Positions 1 to 6,711 are shown, counted from the first letter of the stretch. The stretch: 10,774 bases of DNA from JBDUDR01 sp040002845 (GCA_040002845.1 JBDUDR010000101.1:1-10774); one strand, 5' to 3'. A program made the numbers and translations. The notes: generated from the letters alone by a model not told the origin.

Positions 1-807
1 TCAGTCGACCTCGCCGGCGGCCAGTGCTCGTGATCGGTTCCGGGCGGCCTCCATCGCGGTGAGGAACGCGGCGCGCACCTTGTGGTCCTCGAGCTCACGT
101 ACCGCGGCCGCGGTCGTCCCTCCCGGTGACGTGACGCGCTCGCGCAACACGGTCGGGTGCTCGCCGGTCTCGCGCAGCAGCTTCGCTGAACCGACGACGG
201 TTTGCACGACCAGCTCCGATGACGTCGAGCGCGGCAGTCCCAGGTGCACCCCGGCCTCGATCATCGCCTCGACCACGAAGAAGATGTAGGCCGGCCCGGA
301 CCCCGAGATCGCCGTCACGGCGTCCTGCTGCTTCTCGGGTACGCGGATCACCCGGCCGGTCGCGGTCAGCAGCTCCTCAGCGGCGGCCAGATGATCCTCG
401 TCGCAGTGGGTGCCACGGGAGATGGCGGCCATCCCCTCGTCCACCAGAGCGGGCGTGTTCGGCATGACGCGTACGACGGGAACGCCGTCCGGCAGCCGCG
501 ACTCGATGTATCCCGTCGTGATGCCGGCCGCCAATGAGACCACCAGCTGCCCGGGACGCACCGTCGCCGCAATCTCGTCGAGAAGGTCACCCATGTCCTG
601 GGGCTTCACGACAAGCACCAGTGTGTCGGCCTTCCGGGCAGCCTCGATATTGCTCACGACGTCCACGCCGTACCGCTCCGTCAGCTCCCGGGCCCGGTCG
701 GGTCGCCGCTCCGTGACCAGCAGGTCGACCGGCCTGCGGCCGGCGCGCAGCAGCCCGGAGAGCAATGACTCCCCCATCACCCCCGCACCGAGTACGGCAA
801 CTGTCAT
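1..807 (-). CDS. proC: Pyrroline-5-carboxylate reductase (ProC)
   Basis: Cytosolic enzyme (EC 1.5.1.2) that reduces 1-pyrroline-5-carboxylate to L-proline with NAD(P)H, the last step of proline biosynthesis. The 268-residue protein is complete: its TGA stop occupies the first three bases of the window, and the length is normal for the family. An N-terminal Rossmann motif GAGVMGE is at residues 7-13 and RVMPNTP at 113-119. The C-terminal dimerisation domain carries SGSGPAY (168-174) and the P5C reductase signature around VTSPGGTT (225-232). The ATG is preceded by a consensus Shine-Dalgarno GGAGGT with 8-base spacing. The gene follows proline dehydrogenase after 16 bases, so the two are very likely co-transcribed although they run opposite reactions. 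Identity is near certain from the motifs. Confidence 0.97.
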   Translation of the reverse strand: MTVAVLGAGVMGESLLSGLLRAGRRPVDLLVTERRPDRARELTERYGVDVVSNIEAARKADTLVLVVKPQDMGDLLDEIAATVRPGQLVVSLAAGITTGYIESRLPDGVPVVRVMPNTPALVDEGMAAISRGTHCDEDHLAAAEELLTATGRVIRVPEKQQDAVTAISGSGPAYIFFVVEAMIEAGVHLGLPRSTSSELVVQTVVGSAKLLRETGEHPTVLRERVTSPGGTTAAAVRELEDHKVRAAFLTAMEAARNRSRALAAGEVD

Positions 808-815
808 CGCGATGG

Positions 816-821
816 ACCTCC
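816..821 (-). promoter_or_regulatory. Shine-Dalgarno of proC
   Basis: GGAGGT on the minus strand, 8 bases upstream of the proC ATG and just beyond the proline dehydrogenase TGA. It fixes the proC start and indicates independent ribosome loading rather than pure coupling. Confidence 0.8.
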
Positions 822-823
822 GA

Positions 824-1753
824 TCAGCCCTTGGTGGCCAACGAGCGCAGGAAGAACGTCACATTGCCCGGACGTTCGGCCATCCTGCGCATCAGGTAGC
901 CGTACCACTCGTCGCCGTACGGCACGTAGACCCGCACCGTCTCGCCATCGGTAGCCAGCCGTTTTTGCTCGTCAGGGCGCACGCCGAACAGCATCTGGTA
1001 CTCGTAGCTGCCCTTCGCCCGTCCGTTCATCTCCGCCAGGGCACCGGCGATCTCGACTATCCGCGGGTCGTGTGACGCCACCATCGGGTAGCCGCCGCCG
1101 CGCATGAGAACCTTCAGGCAGCGCACGTACGATCTGTCGACGTCGTCCTTGGTCTGGTATGCCACCGACTCCGGCTCCTTGTAGGCGCCCTTGCACAGCC
1201 GGACCCTCGAACCCTGGTAGGCGAGATTGACACAGTCGGACTCGGTGCGGTGCAGGTGCGACTGCAGCACGGCCCCGGTCTCTGGAAAGTCCTCACGCAG
1301 CTCACGCAGGATGTTGAGCGTCGAGTCGGTCGTGGTGTGGTCTTCCATGTCCAGCGTCACCGTGGTGCCCGCGTTGCGGGCCGCGTGACAGATGGTGCGG
1401 GCGTTCTCGAGCGCAATCTTCTCACCGTCCCCGGAGAGTGCTTGACCGACAGCTGACAGCTTCACCGACACCTCGGCCGAGGCGGTGAGCCCGGCCGCCT
1501 GCAGGCGGTCCAGCCCGGTCAGGTAGGCGTCGACGGTCGCGTCGGCGTGAGCGCGGTCGAGGGTGTCCTCCCCGAGGTGGTCCAGGCTCACTCGAAGGCC
1601 CCGGTCCACCAGTGCCTGCGTGGCAGCCACCGCCGACTCGATGCTCTCGCCGGCCACGAACCGCGACACGATCCCACTCGACACGGGCATCGAGCTGACC
1701 ACTCCCTTGACCCGCTGGCTCCGCGCGAGCCTCAGCAGCGTGCGACGCAACAC
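824..1753 (-). CDS. Proline dehydrogenase (monofunctional, FAD-dependent)
   Basis: Oxidises L-proline to 1-pyrroline-5-carboxylate, passing electrons through FAD to the quinone pool (EC 1.5.5.2), the first step of proline catabolism. At 309 residues it is the monofunctional ProDH type, not the long PutA fusion. Visible motifs of the (beta/alpha)8 domain are VSVKLS (95-100), LDMEDH (134-139), RLCKGAY (185-191), SHD (227-229), EYQMLFG (251-257) and the substrate-binding YLMRRMAERP at 286-295, with the YxxRR arginines 289 and 290. The GTG start has a near-perfect Shine-Dalgarno 5 bases upstream; the next codon is TTG, which could serve as an alternative start with 8-base spacing. No P5C dehydrogenase (usual partner for full catabolism) is in the window; the immediate downstream gene is proC instead. 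The symbol is left blank because putA and prodh names are used inconsistently. Confidence 0.95.
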   Translation of the reverse strand: MLRRTLLRLARSQRVKGVVSSMPVSSGIVSRFVAGESIESAVAATQALVDRGLRVSLDHLGEDTLDRAHADATVDAYLTGLDRLQAAGLTASAEVSVKLSAVGQALSGDGEKIALENARTICHAARNAGTTVTLDMEDHTTTDSTLNILRELREDFPETGAVLQSHLHRTESDCVNLAYQGSRVRLCKGAYKEPESVAYQTKDDVDRSYVRCLKVLMRGGGYPMVASHDPRIVEIAGALAEMNGRAKGSYEYQMLFGVRPDEQKRLATDGETVRVYVPYGDEWYGYLMRRMAERPGNVTFFLRSLATKG

Positions 1754-1758
1754 GTGTT

Positions 1759-1766
1759 CCTCCTCT
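1759..1766 (-). promoter_or_regulatory. Strong Shine-Dalgarno of proline dehydrogenase
   Basis: Minus-strand AGAGGAGG immediately before the GTG at 1753 (5-base spacing). It is the strongest ribosome-binding site in the window and contrasts with the SD-less starts of the ABC ATPase, phosphatase, cysteine-rich protein and radA genes. It supports the GTG start over internal alternatives. Confidence 0.8.
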
Positions 1767-1781
1767 GACGCAACGCCGGGT

Positions 1782-1799
1782 GCCCGCGGGTGCGCGGGC
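1782..1799. terminator. GC hairpin between ABC permease and proline dehydrogenase
   Basis: Perfect 7-bp stem GCCCGCG/CGCGGGC with a 4-base loop, starting 9 bases beyond the permease TAA in the minus direction and ending before the ProDH ribosome-binding site. There is no T-tract after it on either strand, so a classical intrinsic terminator is not shown. It could be a weak or L-shaped terminator, an attenuating RNA structure, or a processing point separating exporter from proline-gene expression. Confidence 0.35.
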
Positions 1800-1808
1800 G
1801 CGTCAAGG

Positions 1809-2543
1809 TTACGCTGTGCGACGCCTCAGGGTCGCGGCACCCAAGGCGAGCGCGCCGACTGCGAAGGCGGCGATCACCAGCAGGTCACGCACCTCGGAAG
1901 ACACCCCCGAATCGAGCGTGACCCGCTGCATCGCGTCCACGGCATAAGACAGCGGGAGCACGTTCGAAACGGCCTCGAGCACGGGTGGCAGGGCATCGCG
2001 GGTGACGAACAGGCCGCACAGCAGCATCTGCGGCAGCACCACCGCGGGCATGAACTGCACGGCCTGGAACTCCGTCTGCGCGAACGCCGACACGAACAGG
2101 CCGAGTGCCGTACCCAGCACGGCATCGAGCACCGCTATCACGGTGAGCATCCAAACCGGCCCGGACACGTCGAGACCTAGTAGGCCGACCGTCAGTCCGA
2201 CCGCGAGGAGTGCTTGCGCCAGCGCGACCGAGCCGAAGGCGAGGGCGTACCCGACCAGGAAATCGGCCTTCCCCGTGGGCATCGACAGCAGCCGCTCGAG
2301 CGTGCCAGACGATCGCTCCCGCAGCGTCGTGACCGACGTCACCAGGAACATCACGATGAAGGGGAACAGCGCCAGCAGGGGTGGTCCGAAGCGGTTGAAG
2401 ATGACATCTTCGCCGTCGAACATCCACCACAGGAGCGTGAGCAGGCCGCAGGGCACAACCAGCAGCAGCACCACGGTTCGGGGGTCGCGGCGGAGCTGAG
2501 TGAGGACGCGACGGGCGATGGCGAACGTGATCCGGGGACTCAT
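1809..2543 (-). CDS. ABC-2 type transporter permease
   Basis: Membrane component of an ABC-2 exporter (DrrB/YadH-like fold by general appearance); 244 residues. Six hydrophobic spans can be read at about residues 23-42, 54-72, 97-123, 130-154, 163-180 and 220-239. The cytoplasmic TLRERSSGTLERLLSMP segment at 73-89, between spans 2 and 3, is the family-typical loop that contacts the ATPase. The ATG overlaps the TGA of the ATPase gene by 4 bases (ATGA), the usual arrangement of a two-gene half-transporter set, so the functional unit is presumably a dimer of each subunit. Substrate cannot be told from sequence; with a TetR regulator next door, export of a toxic small molecule or a lipid is the usual expectation. 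Confidence 0.93.
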   Translation of the reverse strand: MSPRITFAIARRVLTQLRRDPRTVVLLLVVPCGLLTLLWWMFDGEDVIFNRFGPPLLALFPFIVMFLVTSVTTLRERSSGTLERLLSMPTGKADFLVGYALAFGSVALAQALLAVGLTVGLLGLDVSGPVWMLTVIAVLDAVLGTALGLFVSAFAQTEFQAVQFMPAVVLPQMLLCGLFVTRDALPPVLEAVSNVLPLSYAVDAMQRVTLDSGVSSEVRDLLVIAAFAVGALALGAATLRRRTA

Positions 2544-3295
2544 GCTGCGGCTCCCGCCTGGTCGACGATGGACAAGAAGGCTGACTCGACGTCGGCGGCG
2601 CCGGTGCGTTCGAGCAGTGCCGCGGGGCTCTCGTCAGCGAGCATCCCGCCTTCGCGCATCAACAGGAGCCGCTCGCAGCGCTCGGCCTCGTCCATCACAT
2701 GGCTCGACACGAGTACGGAGACCCCGTCGGCGGCGAGTTCATGGAACAGCCGCCACAGGTCTCTGCGGAGCACCGGATCGAGCCCCACCGTGGGTTCGTC
2801 GAGCACCAGGACTCGCGGGGCGCCGAGCAGGGCTACCGCCAGCGAGGCCCAGGCCCGCTGACCGCCCGACAACCGGTCGACGCGAGAGTCGGCGTGGGTG
2901 CCGAGGTCCACGGCGGCGATGACGCGGTCCGGGTCGGTCGGCGGCGCTGCGAGCACGCTCGCGAAGAACCCCAGGTTCTCGCGCACGGTCAGATCGCCGT
3001 AGACACTCGGCGCCTGGGTTACGTATCCCACCAACCGGCGCAGCTCAACGGATCCCGCCGGTCGCCCGAGGACCCGGACCTCGCCCGACGCGACTCGCTG
3101 CACACCGACGATCGCACGCATCAGGGTGCTCTTGCCGCACCCGGATGGTCCGAGCAGGCCGGTCACCTGCCCGATGGGCACCGTCATCGTGAGTCCTGGG
3201 ATCACAACCCGGCCGCCCCGGATGACCCGTAGGTCATCGACTTCGATCGCGAGCCGGGTGTCCCCCTGGGTGTTGTCGACATCGTTTTTCATCAT
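2540..3295 (-). CDS. ABC transporter ATP-binding protein (ABC-2 exporter ATPase)
   Basis: Cytoplasmic nucleotide-binding subunit, 251 residues, with every core motif intact: Walker A GPSGCGKST (49-57), Q-loop glutamine 94 in VTQAPSVYGDLTV, signature LSGGQ (142-146), Walker B VLVLDEP (162-168) with catalytic Glu167, and H-loop His199 in SSHVMDEAE. It energises the ABC-2 permease whose gene overlaps it by 4 bases. Two ATG codons begin the ORF (3295 and 3292). No Shine-Dalgarno is visible, but a -35/-10 pair places transcription start on or next to the first ATG, so a leaderless mRNA is likely and 3295 is preferred. The gene lies 48 bases after a TetR-family gene, which may regulate it. Substrate unknown. 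Confidence 0.95.
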   Translation of the reverse strand: MMKNDVDNTQGDTRLAIEVDDLRVIRGGRVVIPGLTMTVPIGQVTGLLGPSGCGKSTLMRAIVGVQRVASGEVRVLGRPAGSVELRRLVGYVTQAPSVYGDLTVRENLGFFASVLAAPPTDPDRVIAAVDLGTHADSRVDRLSGGQRAWASLAVALLGAPRVLVLDEPTVGLDPVLRRDLWRLFHELAADGVSVLVSSHVMDEAERCERLLLMREGGMLADESPAALLERTGAADVESAFLSIVDQAGAAA

Positions 3296-3302
3296 GTGGT
3301 GA

Positions 3303-3332
3303 ATTATGCTCCAGGCGACCGTCTTCAGTCAA
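3303..3332 (-). promoter_or_regulatory. SigA-like promoter of the ABC exporter (leaderless)
   Basis: Minus-strand -35 TTGACT (3327-3332) and -10 CATAAT (3303-3308), each 5 of 6 to the consensus, with an 18-base spacer. Seven bases separate the -10 from the ATG at 3295, which puts the start site at the initiation codon. It lies in the 48-base gap after tetR, so the exporter can be expressed independently of the upstream phosphatase-TIM-tetR genes. It is the best-matching promoter in the window. Confidence 0.7.
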
Positions 3333-3348
3333 GCGGCTCGCAGTCAAG
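3326..3348. repeat. Tandem octamer CAGTCAAG x2 over the ABC promoter -35
   Basis: CAGTCAAG occurs at 3326-3333 and 3341-3348, exact copies with a 15-base period. One copy contains the -35 hexamer of the exporter promoter; the other overlaps the tetR stop codon. The position suits a regulator-binding site, but TetR proteins usually bind palindromes and 15 bases is not an integral number of helical turns, so it may instead be a second -35 or chance. Confidence 0.4.
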
Positions 3349-3931
3349 GCGTGAGGTAGCGCTGCAGGTTGGGAGCGACCATGCGCACGACGTCGGCCGC
3401 CGGCATCGACGCCAACGGCTCGAACGCCAGCGCGTACCTGACGACCGCAAGGCCAAGTAGCTGGCTTGCCACCAGCTGGGCACGTTCGGCGCCGTCCGGA
3501 AGCCCGAGCGACTCCACGATCGGACCGAGGACCATCCCCGCAATGCCTGCTCGCATCATGTCTGCCCCGGACTCTGTCGAGATCGCCGATCGCAGCAGGG
3601 CCAGCAGCGGCAACCGCTTGTCGGGGTCGTCCCACACCTCGAGGAAGGTCGCCGCGATCCGCTCGCCGACGCCGTCCGGCCCGTCGCCGATCACGGCCGG
3701 GATCACCACCCGGGGGTCGAACGGAAACTCCAGCGCGGCCAGGAAGAGATCCTCCTTCGCACCGAAGTAGTGGTGCACGAGCGCGGCGTCCACGCCGGCC
3801 GCCGCCGCGACGCCGCGTACGGTCGTACGGTCGAAACCCTTGGCCGAGAACTCCGCGCGGGCGGCTGCCAGGATCTCGCCCCGGGTGTCGGGAGCACCCG
3901 GCCGGCGCCCGGGCGGGCGTCTATCGACCAC
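3344..3931 (-). CDS. TetR/AcrR-family transcriptional regulator
   Basis: DNA-binding repressor-type protein of 195 residues from the GTG at 3931, a normal family length. The N-terminal helix-turn-helix covers about residues 15-65: TRGEILAAARAEFSAKGFD, then TTVRGVAAAAGVDAALVHHYFGAKEDLF, the classic TetR_N pattern. The C-terminal ligand-binding part (roughly 70-195, with an ALLRSAISTE segment) resembles the TetR_C_16-type domain by memory. The start was chosen because this GTG overlaps the stop of the TIM-barrel gene by 11 bases, while the longer reading frame to 4027 adds arginine/serine-rich sequence lacking family character. The next gene downstream is an ABC exporter with its own promoter, making it the obvious regulatory target; autoregulation is less obvious because tetR seems to be translated from the upstream transcript. 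Confidence 0.9.
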   Translation of the reverse strand: MVDRRPPGRRPGAPDTRGEILAAARAEFSAKGFDRTTVRGVAAAAGVDAALVHHYFGAKEDLFLAALEFPFDPRVVIPAVIGDGPDGVGERIAATFLEVWDDPDKRLPLLALLRSAISTESGADMMRAGIAGMVLGPIVESLGLPDGAERAQLVASQLLGLAVVRYALAFEPLASMPAADVVRMVAPNLQRYLTP

Positions 3932-4817
3932 GGCGGATCTGCTCGATCGAACCCAGCGAGTCGACGCTGTACGACGGCTCGTTCGCGGCGGCCAGGCACA
4001 GCCGGGTGAACGCCAGCGACTCGGCAAGGTCAGCCTCCCGGGCGGCCCGGCTCCCGGCTCGGCGGGTGTTGATCTCCAACACGATGCTCCCGGCGAACTC
4101 CTGGCGTGCGAGATGCTCGAGCAGCTCGTCGGCCCGCTGGTTGCCCCGGCCGGGAACCAGGTGCTCGTCCCTGGCTGATCCCGACCCGTCGGTCATGTGC
4201 ACGTGGGTCAGTCGCCTCCCCAGCGCCAGCGCCATCTCCAGCGAGTCGGCACCGGCTGTCGAGGCGTGAGACAGGTCCAGGGTCACATGGGGGTACGGAC
4301 CATCCACCGGGTTCCAGTCGGGAAAATACGGCTTGAGGTCACGGCCGGCTGCTCGCCAGGGGTACATGTTCTCCACGGCGAAGTCGAGCCCGGTCTCATT
4401 CTCGAGCTGTTCGAGGCCTTCGGCGAAACCCCTGGCGTAGTCGCGCTGCCAGCGAAACGGCGGATGCACAACCACCACGCCGGCGCCGAGAGCGTTCGCC
4501 ATCGCGGCGCTCTTGTCGAGCTTCCCCCACGGCTCGGTGCCCCATACCCGCTGGGTGATGAGGAGACACGGTGCATGCACGGCGCACACCGGGAGCTGGT
4601 GGTAGTCGACCAGGTGTCTGACCGCGTCGACGTCCTGCGAGACCGGGTCCAGCCCGACCATGACCTCGATGGCGTCATAACCCAGTCGTACCGCCAGCTC
4701 GAAGGCGCTTGCGGTCGACTCCGGATAGACCGATGCACTGGACAGCGCCACCGGTGCGTCGGGAACGACGACCGTCGATCCCCGCCCCCGGGCCGGGTTC
4801 GCGACAGGCTCAGTCAC
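3921..4817 (-). CDS. Sugar phosphate isomerase/epimerase-like TIM-barrel protein
   Basis: A 298-residue protein of the xylose-isomerase-like/AP endonuclease family 2 fold. Candidate divalent-metal ligands appear in the expected order: His81 (VHAPC), His118 (VVHPPF), Glu149 (VENMYPW), Asp181 and His184 (TLDLSHAS), His207 (HVHMTDG), His219 (DEHLVPGRGNQ) and Glu248 (VLEINTR). The full set suggests a working metal site, with either sugar isomerase/epimerase or endonuclease-IV-like chemistry possible; the substrate is not evident. The GTG start lies 4 bases after the phosphatase stop, so translation is probably coupled. A homologous gene sits near ppx and proC in mycobacteria (Rv0498 region), so this neighbourhood is conserved while the protein's role remains unassigned. 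Confidence 0.88.
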   Translation of the reverse strand: MTEPVANPARGRGSTVVVPDAPVALSSASVYPESTASAFELAVRLGYDAIEVMVGLDPVSQDVDAVRHLVDYHQLPVCAVHAPCLLITQRVWGTEPWGKLDKSAAMANALGAGVVVVHPPFRWQRDYARGFAEGLEQLENETGLDFAVENMYPWRAAGRDLKPYFPDWNPVDGPYPHVTLDLSHASTAGADSLEMALALGRRLTHVHMTDGSGSARDEHLVPGRGNQRADELLEHLARQEFAGSIVLEINTRRAGSRAAREADLAESLAFTRLCLAAANEPSYSVDSLGSIEQIRRGR

Positions 4818-4821
4818 TCGC

Positions 4822-5757
4822 TCAGGGTAGCCGCGCCATCTGGTCGAGCTGATCGAGGATCACGCCCTCCCGCAGCGCCCAGGGACAGATCTCCAGCTCG
4901 GGAACCTCGAAGATGTCCATCACCGCATCGGCCACCAGGCCGCCTGCGACCAGCTGATGTGCTCGCGCGGCAGACACCCCCTGCAGCCCGGCCCGCTCAG
5001 CCGAGGACATCGCGAACAGCCTGGGCAACGCGTCCGCCAGCGCGGCCCTGGACAGGACACGTCGCACAAACGGTCCGTCGGCCGAGGGTGCGGCTCCGCA
5101 CACCCGCGCCAGGGAGCGGAACGTCTTGCTCGTCGCCACGTAGCGATCACCCTGACCTCCGCGCAGCACGGCACCTGCCTCTCGCGCGATCTCGGCGCGG
5201 ATATGGCGTCGCAGCGCCCTGATCTGCGAGGCCTCCGCCGGGTCACCGAGCAACCACTCCCGAGTCAGGCGGCCGGCACCCAGCGGCAACGACTGCTCGA
5301 CGTCTGGGGTCTGCTCGGCGCCGGCGGCGACCTCCAACGACCCGCCGCCGATGTCGAACAGGATGAGCCGGCCGGACGACCAACCGAACCAGCGGCGGGC
5401 AGCCAGGAAGGTCAGCCGAGCCTCCTCGCTGCCGGGCAGCACCGAGAGCTCGATGCCCGTCTTGTCACGTACCTCCGCCAACACCGTGTCGGCGTTCGTG
5501 GCGTCGCGTACCGCCGAGGTCGCGAACGCGACCACCGACTCACACCCCTTGTCCTCGGCGTCCTCCAGGGCCTGGGATACGAACCCGACAAGCGCGTCGA
5601 TGCCCGATCGCAGCACCGCGCCCTCCTGGTCGAGATGCTCCGCCAGCCGCAATGCCGCCTTGTGGGAGAAGGCCGGCAGCGGCGCGGCGCCGCGGTGCGC
5701 GTCGACGACCAAGAGGTGCCCGGTGTTGGACCCGATGTCCAGAACGCCTAGCCGCAT
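4822..5757 (-). CDS. Ppx/GppA-family phosphatase (exopolyphosphatase-like)
   Basis: Member of the actin-like ASKHA phosphatase family that hydrolyses terminal phosphates of inorganic polyphosphate or the 5'-phosphate of pppGpp. The 311-residue length matches the short, two-domain actinobacterial type (M. tuberculosis Ppx1-like) lacking the C-terminal HD domain of E. coli Ppx/GppA. Visible motifs: phosphate-1 loop DIGSNTGHLLVVD (7-19), EEARLTF (111-117, carrying the conserved catalytic glutamate region), phosphate-2 loop DIGGGSLE (135-142), and the C-terminal CPWALREGVIL (291-301). No Shine-Dalgarno precedes the ATG; TAGCGT ends 6 bases upstream, fitting a leaderless mRNA. It is first gene of the minus-strand block. 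Sequence alone does not decide between polyphosphate and pppGpp as substrate, so no symbol is given. Confidence 0.93.
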   Translation of the reverse strand: MRLGVLDIGSNTGHLLVVDAHRGAAPLPAFSHKAALRLAEHLDQEGAVLRSGIDALVGFVSQALEDAEDKGCESVVAFATSAVRDATNADTVLAEVRDKTGIELSVLPGSEEARLTFLAARRWFGWSSGRLILFDIGGGSLEVAAGAEQTPDVEQSLPLGAGRLTREWLLGDPAEASQIRALRRHIRAEIAREAGAVLRGGQGDRYVATSKTFRSLARVCGAAPSADGPFVRRVLSRAALADALPRLFAMSSAERAGLQGVSAARAHQLVAGGLVADAVMDIFEVPELEICPWALREGVILDQLDQMARLP

Positions 5758-5763
5758 GGCATC

Positions 5764-5769
5764 ACGCTA
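5764..5769 (-). promoter_or_regulatory. -10 element of the Ppx/GppA gene (leaderless start)
   Basis: Minus-strand TAGCGT (fits TAnnnT) ends 6 bases before the ATG at 5757, so transcription would start at the initiation codon. No convincing -35 at 16-18 bases was found, as is common in actinobacteria. Confidence 0.5.
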
Positions 5770-5796
5770 CTTTGTCGGGGCGGCATTGCCGGGCAA

Positions 5797-5821
5797 ATGA
5801 TGCGGACGAGCGGCGCATCAT
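5797..5821. promoter_or_regulatory. Perfect 8+8 inverted repeat midway between divergent genes
   Basis: ATGATGCG (5797-5804) and CGCATCAT (5814-5821) are exact reverse complements separated by 9 bases. The centre (5809) is about 52 bases from the phosphatase ATG and about 59 bases from the GTG of the cysteine-rich gene. A dyad of this size at the midpoint of a divergent promoter region is a good operator candidate. It cannot be a terminator for either gene, since both read away from it. The cognate regulator is unknown. Confidence 0.5.
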
Positions 5822-5855
5822 GGTCGACAAGCACGCCGCCGTGACATGCCGCGAG

Positions 5856-5861
5856 TACTGT
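5856..5861 (+). promoter_or_regulatory. -10 element of the cysteine-rich protein gene (leaderless start)
   Basis: TACTGT ends 6 bases before the in-frame GTG at 5868, the same geometry as at the divergent phosphatase gene and at radA. This supports GTG 5868 over the in-frame ATG at 5820, which has no clear ribosome-binding site and overlaps the inverted repeat. Confidence 0.5.
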
Positions 5862-5867
5862 GGGCGG

Positions 5868-6665
5868 GTGCCCGAGGTTGACCTGGATTTCCCGCGCGCG
5901 TGGGTCGAGTTCACCGACCCGGCGGACGAGGCCCAGACGTTCCGCTGCGACCTGACCTGGCTCTCCTCGCGATGGGCCTGCATCTTCGGGGCAGGGTGCC
6001 AGGGGATCTACCGTGGTCGGCCCGACGACGGGTGTTGCACCCTGGGCGCGCATTTCTCCGACAAGGCCGACCTCAAGCGCGTACGCAAGTTCGTCAAGCG
6101 GCTGCGCGACGACGACTGGCAGCTGCGTCCGGAGGGCAGATCGGGCGGCTGGACCGAGAAGGACGACGAGGGCGAGCGCAAGACGAGAATCGTCGACGGA
6201 GCCTGCATCTTCCTCAACCGTCCCGGCTTCGCGGGCGGAGCAGGCTGCGCCCTGCACGCCTGGGCGCTTCGCAACGACTTCCACCCGCTGGAGACCAAGC
6301 CGGACGTCTGCTGGCAGCTACCGGTCCGCCGGTCCTTTCGAGAGGTCGAGAGACCCGATGGCACCAGCTACACCGAAGTGACCATCGCGGAGTACGACCG
6401 GCGCGGATGGGGACCCGGAGGGCATGACCTCGACTGGTACTGCACGGGCAACACCGAGGCCCACGTCGCCCGCGACCCGGTCTACGTGTCGTACGCCCCG
6501 GAACTGACCGAGCTGATGGGCGCAGAGGCCTACTCCGAGCTCGTCATGCACTGCGAGACTCACGTCTCGGCACGTCCGCCAACGGCGGTTCATCCCGCCG
6601 ACCCGGCGGTCCGACCGGCCGTCACGCGTCCTGCCGGCGAGAAGGCCAGCCGCGTCGCGGGCTGA
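5868..6665 (+). CDS. Cysteine-rich conserved hypothetical protein (DUF3109/YkgJ-like)
   Basis: Function unknown. The 265-residue protein (from GTG 5868) has ten cysteines, at residues 27, 38, 44, 56, 57, 113, 127, 148, 192 and 229. The cluster GCQGIY...DGCCTLGAHF, then DGACIFLNRPG, GGAGCALHAWA, KPDVCWQLPVR and DWYCTG, follows the cysteine order and local context (C..GCC..GA, C-F, CALH, KP-x-x-C-x-L-P-x-R) of DUF3109/YkgJ-type putative zinc- or iron-chelating proteins. That match is from memory, not a search. No signal peptide or membrane span is seen, so the protein is probably cytosolic. The last 30 residues are Pro/Ala-rich and probably disordered. The gene is divergent from the Ppx/GppA gene and shares a 110-base intergenic region with a dyad. 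A start at ATG 5820 (281 residues) remains possible. Confidence 0.88.
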   Translation: MPEVDLDFPRAWVEFTDPADEAQTFRCDLTWLSSRWACIFGAGCQGIYRGRPDDGCCTLGAHFSDKADLKRVRKFVKRLRDDDWQLRPEGRSGGWTEKDDEGERKTRIVDGACIFLNRPGFAGGAGCALHAWALRNDFHPLETKPDVCWQLPVRRSFREVERPDGTSYTEVTIAEYDRRGWGPGGHDLDWYCTGNTEAHVARDPVYVSYAPELTELMGAEAYSELVMHCETHVSARPPTAVHPADPAVRPAVTRPAGEKASRVAG

Positions 6666-6711
6666 CCATCCGGGGGCCTACCCCGCCGTCACGCCGCCCG
6701 GTACGGGTGGC

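Noticed and set aside
410..1075. 221-codon plus-strand open frame opposite proC and proline dehydrogenase
   Set aside because: Low-complexity Ser/Arg composition with no motifs; it is a shadow of two confident genes on the other strand.
3932..4027. 32-codon N-terminal extension of the TetR protein
   Set aside because: It lies wholly inside the TIM-barrel gene and is Arg/Ser/Pro-rich. The GTG at 3931 gives a normal TetR length with an ordinary 11-base overlap.
5652..5867. 72-codon N-terminal extension of the cysteine-rich protein
   Set aside because: It overlaps the divergent phosphatase gene and is Arg-rich; a -10 element 6 bases before GTG 5868 favours the shorter protein.
6671..6685. CGGGG/CCCCG hairpin after the cysteine-rich gene as a terminator
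   Set aside because: Only a 5-bp stem and no T-tract; such short GC stems are expected by chance here. Mentioned only as a possibility under the VOC promoter entry.
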